DNA of 6,332 nucleotides, taken from assembly GCA_030598075.1 (NCBI GenBank), contig JAUVQP010000095.1, positions 1-6,332 of the forward strand. The letters are read 5' to 3'. The DNA comes from Miltoncostaeaceae bacterium (GTDB lineage: Bacteria; Actinomycetota; Thermoleophilia; Miltoncostaeales; Miltoncostaeaceae). The position numbers were made by a program, and so were the translations under genes. Below are positions 5,189-6,332 of this stretch, piece by piece (position 1 is the stretch's first letter; each line of letters begins with the position of its first letter). The notes below the pieces were generated by a model, which ran no database searches, was not told the origin of the DNA, and saw only the letters and a program-made list of their open reading frames with translations.

Positions 5189-6332
5189 TCAATTCACGAT
5201 GTCTTCGCGGGCCGCGCCGTCCGCCGCTGCGAGCACATCGTCCATGGCGTCGAGCAGAGCCTCGGCCGCCGCGAGGCGCGCCGCGGGCGGTCCTTCGGCG
5301 GGCACCGAGACGTACGCCACGCGCGAGGCGTACGTCGCGCGAGGGAGCGCTGAGCGGAGCGCTCGCAGTTGCGAGCTCGCCAGGTGCACCGGAGCCACCG
5401 TGACCCGCCCTCCCCGCGCGGACGCGGCCTCGGCTCCGGCGCGGAGCACCTTGATCCGTACGCGCTGAAGCGTGAGCAGCACGAGAACGGAATCGGGAAG
5501 GGGCCCGAAGCGGTCCTCGATCTCCTCGCCGATCGACTCGACCGCGGCGAGGTCACCGCAGAGGGCGATGCGGCGGTGGATGTCGATCTTCGCCGCCTCG
5601 AGCGAGATGTAGTCGGCCGGGATGAACGCCGAGACCGGGATCTCGACCCGCGGCTCGATCTCCCGCTCCGGCCCGCCGTCGCGCAGCGCGATCGCCTCCT
5701 GCAGCATCTCGACGTACAGCTCGAAGCCGACCGCGGCCACCTCGCCGCTCTGCTCATCCCCCAAGAGGTTTCCGGCACCGCGGATCTCGAGATCGCGCAT
5801 CGCGATGCGGAGCCCCGACCCGAGCTCCGTGTAGTCGGCGAGGGAGCGCAGCCGGGCGGCCGCATCCCGGGAGAGCCCGCCGGCGTCCGGATAGAGCAGG
5901 TACGCGTGCGCCGTGATGTCGGAGCGGCCCACACGGCCGCGGATCTGGTAGAGCTGACTGAGGCCAAGCTGGTCGGCCCGCTCCACGATCAGCGTGTTGG
6001 CGCGCGGGATGTCGAGGCCGGACTCGATGATGCTCGTGGAGACCAGCACGTCGGCCTCCCCGCGAACGAAGCCCAGCATGCGGTCCTCGAGCTCGCGCTC
6101 GGGCATCTGGCCGTGAGCGACCACCACGCGCAGCCTCGGCGCCAGCCCGCGAATGCGCTCGGCCGCCTCATTGATGGTCTCGACGCGATTGTGGAGCACG
6201 AAGCTCTGGCCCCGTCGCGCGGCCTCGCGTTCGAGCGCCGCTTTGACGAGATCGTCGTCGTACTCGCCAACGTGGGTCGCCACCGGGCGGCGGCCCCTCG
6301 GCGGTGTCTCGATGACGCTGATGTCCCTCAGC
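5189..6332 (-). CDS. mfd: Transcription-repair coupling factor Mfd, C-terminal part (5' end outside window)
   Basis: Mfd is the superfamily 2 DNA translocase that pushes RNA polymerase stalled at DNA lesions off the template and recruits UvrA for nucleotide excision repair. About 380 residues are visible. The frame is already open at the window edge and begins with RDISVIETPP, the conserved stretch of the translocase module, so the gene continues beyond 6332. Helicase motif IV (FVLHNRV), motif V (VLVSTSIIESGLDIP) and motif VI (QLYQIRGRVGRS) follow in order, then the GAGNLLGDEQSG segment and the C-terminal TRCF regulatory domain, ending at TGA 5191-5189. Full-length Mfd is normally about 1,100-1,200 residues, so roughly the last third is here. 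No broken motif is seen. It is the most upstream gene in the window, and the SurA-like gene follows after 68 nt in the same direction. Confidence 0.97.
   Translation of the reverse strand, partial: LRDISVIETPPRGRRPVATHVGEYDDDLVKAALEREAARRGQSFVLHNRVETINEAAERIRGLAPRLRVVVAHGQMPERELEDRMLGFVRGEADVLVSTSIIESGLDIPRANTLIVERADQLGLSQLYQIRGRVGRSDITAHAYLLYPDAGGLSRDAAARLRSLADYTELGSGLRIAMRDLEIRGAGNLLGDEQSGEVAAVGFELYVEMLQEAIALRDGGPEREIEPRVEIPVSAFIPADYISLEAAKIDIHRRIALCGDLAAVESIGEEIEDRFGPLPDSVLVLLTLQRVRIKVLRAGAEAASARGGRVTVAPVHLASSQLRALRSALPRATYASRVAYVSVPAEGPPAARLAAAEALLDAMDDVLAAADGAAREDIVN

Noticed and set aside
5181..5192. TTGACC as a -35 hexamer at the mfd stop
   Set aside because: No TANNNT-type hexamer lies 16-18 nt downstream of it, and it overlaps the mfd stop codon.
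1..6332. CRISPR arrays, tRNA or rRNA genes, insertion sequences, or a defence or phage module
   Set aside because: No direct repeats with regular spacers, no tRNA-like arms, and no transposase or integrase motifs were seen. Apart from the kinase-like gene, the content is housekeeping.

Overview
The window is very GC-rich, and every gene I can support lies on the minus strand, so transcription runs from high to low coordinates. In that order they are: the C-terminal third of mfd (transcription-repair coupling factor), a lipid-anchored SurA/PrsA-type peptidyl-prolyl isomerase, mazG (NTP pyrophosphohydrolase), a PAS-containing histidine-kinase-like membrane protein, and eno (enolase). The order mfd, SurA-like protein, mazG, eno is a housekeeping cluster known from Actinomycetota. 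Together with the strong G/C preference at third codon positions and the GTG (possibly CTG) starts, it suggests a high-GC actinobacterium, perhaps a deep-branching class such as Thermoleophilia. The class assignment is inference, since no rRNA or marker tree is available.

Region by region: 6332-5189 is the end of Mfd, with helicase motifs IV-VI and the C-terminal TRCF domain. A 68-nt gap that is unusually A/T-rich on its mfd side leads to the SurA-like lipoprotein (5120-4059). Its stop codon sits in the loop of a perfect 6-bp hairpin, and 16 nt later mazG appears to begin at a CTG codon (4042-3026). A 32-nt gap precedes the kinase-like gene (2993-1647). Then an 81-nt gap, with a possible -10 element and a clear ribosome binding site, leads to eno (1565-126). 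The last 125 bases hold no gene I can assign. The FtsB/DivIC protein often found after eno is not recognisable there.

Most of the region is ordinary housekeeping: DNA repair coupled to transcription, secretion quality control, nucleotide-pool cleaning and glycolysis. The standout is the kinase-like gene. It keeps an intact frame and the overall PAS-HisKA-HATPase layout. However, the phosphoacceptor histidine is arginine, the second glycine of the DxGxG box is aspartate, and the GxGLGL box is ruined. It therefore looks like a pseudokinase placed between mazG and eno.

The second oddity is the 3' end of eno. The frame runs about 51 codons past the usual enolase end, across a 9-bp inverted repeat. 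A one-base shift would instead give a normal-length enolase ending at a TGA inside an ATGA.
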